Source: Nephromyces sp. MM_2019 (taxonomy: Eukaryota; Apicomplexa; Aconoidasida; Nephromycida). From it: DNA of 18,354 bases. A program made the position numbers and the translations under genes. The stretch's first letter is position 1. Each line of letters opens with the position of its first letter. Below, in pieces: positions 9,801-18,354 of this stretch. Under the pieces are notes generated by a model. It saw nothing but the letters and a program-made list of their open reading frames with translations. It was not told the DNA's origin and ran no database searches. The stretch is taken from NCBI GenBank assembly GCA_015657535.1, contig JADHZB010001867.1, forward strand, positions 1-18,354. Reading direction: 5' to 3'.

Positions 9801-10217
9801 TGGGAGGTTTTTCTAAGCGCCCAAATTCATTTCGCTAGCGTGTAAAGGTCACAAATAAAACCAATGACTTTCAGAGCGGGTGTATGTTTTTTAGCTTTTC
9901 CATATTTCGTAAACATTACCGCCCTGCGAAGAAGCATTGTTTGCTCGGTATTTCGTGCTTGAATGAGCATCAGTGTTAGGTGTAACGTTTTGCTCCTTTT
10001 TTTCTTTCAGTACATTATCAGGGCCTGTACTAAATCTCAGCCTCAATCTGTGCTAGCGTCGCTCTGTTTTCCCTACATGGTGCGTTTGTACCCGCGTCAT
10101 TATGTGTGTTGGTGTTCCTGTGTGTCACTCTAGGCTCGTATCGCTCTGTTTGCGTTAGTTTCGGTCTAATTTCGCGCTAGCCTCGAACTGCCTGTGTGTT
10201 GACCCCGCTCTGTGAAT
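6882..10217. other. Long stretch with no confident gene
   Basis: About 3.3 kb of even-looking sequence with few homopolymer runs or CA/TG tracts and frequent CTAG. Open frames are at most about 90 codons (plus 7060-7335 is the longest), which is unremarkable for this length. A minus-strand segment around 7550-7670 reads protein-like on both sides of an in-frame TGA but is out of phase with the exon at 6881. TGCATGCA occurs at 7300-7307. Splice-acceptor-like sequence (TTTTTTTCTTTCAG) ends at about 10010 on the plus strand, followed by about 40 open codons. None of these reaches the level of a gene call. Confidence 0.45.
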
Positions 10218-10278
10218 CATTCGAACTCAGCGCATCACTTTAACTCAGTGCATCATTCTAACTCTTTGTATCATCCTG
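10218..10278 (+). repeat. 18-bp tandem repeat, about 3.3 copies
   Basis: Units start at 10218 (CATTCGAACTCAGCGCAT), 10236 (CACTTTAACTCAGTGCAT) and 10254 (CATTCTAACTCTTTGTAT), followed by a partial CATCCTG. The period is a multiple of three, and one plus-strand frame (10212-10409) reads it as six-residue repeats of the form HSNSAH, HFNSVH, HSNSLY. That frame has no other sign of coding. Confidence 0.7.
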
Positions 10279-12076
10279 GTTGTGTGTATGCACATCTCTG
10301 TGTCCTTCCTTGTGTGCTCGTATCATTCGGATTGTCCGTCCCACTACATATCCATCACCTCCTTTGCTGCGTGTGTGTCCATCCAAGGCACTGTGTAGTG
10401 CCACAATAGTTTCGTTCATAAGATATTGCGGTATCGTGCAATGTACCAGTAATTGCTGCATCACTTTACATGTGGATACGACAGTATAGGCGTTTACGCG
10501 TATGCGCGAGTAGTATGGCAGTATTTACTTCCCAATCTAACGCCTAGAGTATCACCACGATGATGGGCACGGGTTGCTGTGTAAGTAAGTGTGCTACCCT
10601 TTTACAGAAAACCTTGTAATATCTAGGTTTTTAAGGAGCAGGTTCGGTAGTTTGCAACGTCAATGCATTAGGTTTATTCTGCATAGGAATGTGTGTCGTG
10701 GTTTTCCTATGCGTAGAGGTTCTTGTACGGTCACACGAAACGTTGGGCTGCGTATTTAAGCAGAATTTCACTTAGTGTATTAAGTCAAAGACCGGTATGT
10801 AGAAAAACTCAAGCAATTGGAATATATACATTTAGCTTCACATTTAATATACCACGGCGCTAACGCTGCAGTGACTACTAAAAACGGGGTCTCATATCGC
10901 ATTCCTTCAAGTGAATTTGACAAGCTTTATGTTAACCTTTGTATCTACAAACTCAGTGACATCTGCGTGAATAGTGCACCAATCCCTGTTCAAGCATGAC
11001 CGGTATTAAGGCGTAGATTTATTTTTTGTGAAGAAGTTTACTCTTTGGCTTTTCTTCGTTTCTATAGTCAGTATACCGCTAGCTGTGTGCAAGCAGAAAT
11101 AATTTTTAACTGCTTTCACACAATATTGACGAAATTGCTTGCGAATTGACGAAAGAAGTTTGCAATAGTATGGTAGTCTACATGAGTTTTCGATAGCTAC
11201 AGGTCCTATCCATATGGTCAGGATGCGGCATGAAAGGCTGTTTTTCCATGTAACTTAGAGTCAGTAGTTATATTAAAAAAGTGAACTCAATAGATAGGGG
11301 CAACAATGAGCAATGGCAAGCACAGAAACATATATGTACATTCGAAGTTCGGATGCTTGCAAGTAGTCATAGATTGCAATAATCATTATGCATGTTTTTA
11401 CCATCGTTTCTCAGCTTACATGCACTGCATCAGACACACACTCTATAAGGCATGCATAGTAGAAAGTCAAAAAACTCCAAAAATACACAAATTCAACGCA
11501 AGTAAGATTAAGAGCTGAAAACTAAATAAACCAATTCACAACATTCGCGGTAATAGTGAACATGAACAAGCGAATTTCACAACCGTCGCTATAACACTGT
11601 GACTAACAGACGCGCACGCCGAAAGGCAAATGTGTACAAAACACGTTCGCGCACACATGGAAATTAAGCTATTAAATTGCTCTGTGCTCAGATCTTTACA
11701 GTTTCAAAGGTACAAGATTCCTACTCTGAGAATGAAAAATTGAGCAAATCAGCGGTAGCTACAACTTTGAAATAAGCCGCTGGAAAAGCACTAATGCGAA
11801 CAAAGGCTAGTATTATATAACTCATATCAGAGGAGGGCAGAATAGGCAACTCCCTCTACGCAACAATTTTAGAGGTGAAAACGCAAAGCATCTCGAATAA
11901 GAAATATTAGGATATTAGCTAAACCCAGGAGAACCATCATGAAGAGTGTTAAGCCTTCGTGCTTATGCAGTGGCGCAACATGCACATCTACCATCCTAGA
12001 TTCAGGTCCAAATATGCTTGCACAAAAAACAAGTAGTCGAGTAGTCTGACACTTTGTCACTTTTAAGCTTTTTCTT
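10279..12076. other. Stretch with two weak open frames, no confident gene
   Basis: On the plus strand, 10817-10999 (extendable upstream to about 10780) reads as non-repetitive sequence (YIHLASHLIYHGANAAV) ending in TGA, without a clear exon start. On the minus strand, 12060-11869 encodes 63 residues with one hydrophobic stretch (GLTLFMMVLLGLANILIFLI) near its C-terminus, as in a single-pass membrane tail. Both are of a length expected by chance. The rest shows nothing I can name. Confidence 0.35.
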
Positions 12077-12223
12077 CTTCCTTGTGCTAGAGTTACGGCT
12101 CTTACTCTTTGTTCTCCCTTTTTTGCTTCCTCGTGCTATCCTTGCAGCTCTTATGCTTTGTTCTCCCTTTTCTGCTTCCTTATGCTAGCCTTGCAGCCCT
12201 TACTCTTTGCTTTCCTCCTCCTC
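12077..12223. repeat. 49-bp pyrimidine-rich tandem triplicate
   Basis: CTTCC marks unit starts at 12077, 12126 and 12175, an exact 49-bp step. Each unit runs through GTGCTA-like sequence, a GCTCTTA-type block and TTTGTTCTCCC-like pyrimidines. Units 2 and 3 contain CTTGCAG (12141-12147 and 12190-12196) and so resemble 3' splice sites. The hydrophobic open frame over this array (plus 12109-12351) is a consequence of the pyrimidine content. Confidence 0.8.
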
Positions 12224-12769
12224 TTCTCAGTCATTGTTGGTTCATGTGGGTTGTATCTAATATATCCTCATCAATTTTGCACATCTTTCATCGCATCTCT
12301 GCTTTAGTCGCGCTTTCTAATATAGAAGCTCCAGAGCACGTATTCTACTAAAGAAACGAGTTTAGAGATTCTATAAATTCACCCTTTAGTTTTCTTATTT
12401 AACTGTCACAGGCATAGACACACACACATAATTGATTGTAATCATTTGAAGCACTTCTTTGCCTATGTTTTTCCATTGTGCTTCTAACAGGTCACCAATA
12501 GAGGCTCCGTCTTTTTTTTTATAAGCTTCCTCCAAGTTTCAGCTTTCCAGCACTATAAGTTACAGTACCACAACTGATCGCGTTTGCCACGCACACACAA
12601 TCCCACTACGGTAGGGCCAAAAAAAAACTTCAGACACACAGGAATCTTCCTGTTACACTGAGCGCAGTATCAATCTCATCACGCGTAAACCCGTCAATTT
12701 ATTCATTTATAAGCACACAAAAAATACAACCACATCAAACATTTCATAGACACCAAAAGCAATCATAAA
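12224..12769 (+). promoter_or_regulatory. Upstream region and probable 5' UTR of the kinase gene
   Basis: The 546 bp before the kinase start hold a short CACACACACA tract (about 12418-12428), a run of T (about 12512-12520) and an A/C-rich last 100 bases. The start context ATAAAATGGG has A at -3 and G at +4, a strong initiation context. I cannot place a transcription start or a specific factor site. Confidence 0.4.
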
Positions 12770-18182
<5,413 letters not shown>

Positions 18183-18224
18183 GTGTGTAGTGAGCGTAAT
18201 CTGTATTTGTGAAGAGATTTTCTC

Positions 18225-18354
18225 TGTGATGGAGTGTGTGTGCGTGTGTGTGCGTGTGTGTGTTTGGGTATGTTTGCGTGTGTGTGTTTGGGTATGTTTG
18301 CGTGTGTGTGTTTGGGTATGTTTGCGTGTGTGTGTTTGGGTATGTTTGCGTGTG
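18225..18354. repeat. TG-rich 24-bp tandem array in kinase intron 9 (runs off the edge)
   Basis: After a TGTGTGCG tract, TTTGGGTATGTTTGCGTG begins at 18263, 18287, 18311 and 18335, an exact 24-bp step, with TGTGTG filling the rest of each unit. Copies are essentially identical, suggesting recent expansion. It begins about 40 bp after the exon 9 donor, and its total length is unknown. Confidence 0.9.

Noticed and set aside
12109..12351. 80-codon hydrophobic plus-strand open frame
   Set aside because: Leu/Phe/Cys content comes from the pyrimidine-rich 49-bp repeat, not from a membrane protein gene.
18263..18354. TTTGGG motifs resembling telomere repeat
   Set aside because: They occur once per 24-bp TG-rich unit inside an intron, not as a short head-to-tail telomeric repeat.

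Overview
This is eukaryotic DNA, most likely from an apicomplexan and probably coccidian-like. The one secure gene is a calcium-dependent protein kinase of the CDPK1 type. It has nine visible exons with GT..AG introns, and its sequence follows Toxoplasma gondii CDPK1 closely through the kinase core and the first three EF-hands. Long introns, abundant (CA/TG)n tracts and moderate GC argue against compact genomes such as Cryptosporidium. I cannot name the species.

Layout. 1-2580 is rich in CA/TG tracts and small tandem repeats, and holds a possible two-exon minus-strand gene (284-692). 3503-3934 encodes a short three-pass membrane protein that resembles the membrane domain of BAP31; a run of G-tracts follows its stop codon. 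4092-12076 has a different texture: few microsatellites or homopolymer runs, more CTAG, and no confident gene. It contains a minus-strand three-exon candidate (6059-6881) and two weaker plus-strand candidates (4633-4960 and 5720-5983). 12077-12223 is a pyrimidine-rich 49-bp triplicate, followed by the upstream region of the kinase.

12770-18182 is the kinase gene, which is cut by the right edge. The visible coding sequence is 495 codons and lacks only the C-terminal part with the fourth EF-hand. Its introns carry most of the window's repeats: a 46-bp array with donor-like hexamers (intron 7), a G-run cluster (intron 3), a TCATCT-type tract (intron 4) and a 24-bp array at the edge (intron 9).

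No mobile element, RNA gene, CRISPR array or unknown multi-gene system can be supported. The most unusual structures are the repeat arrays that carry splice-site-like sequence in and next to the kinase gene. The kinase and the BAP31-like gene have no visible functional link. Exon coordinates come from reading splice signals and codon phase by eye; no alignment was run.
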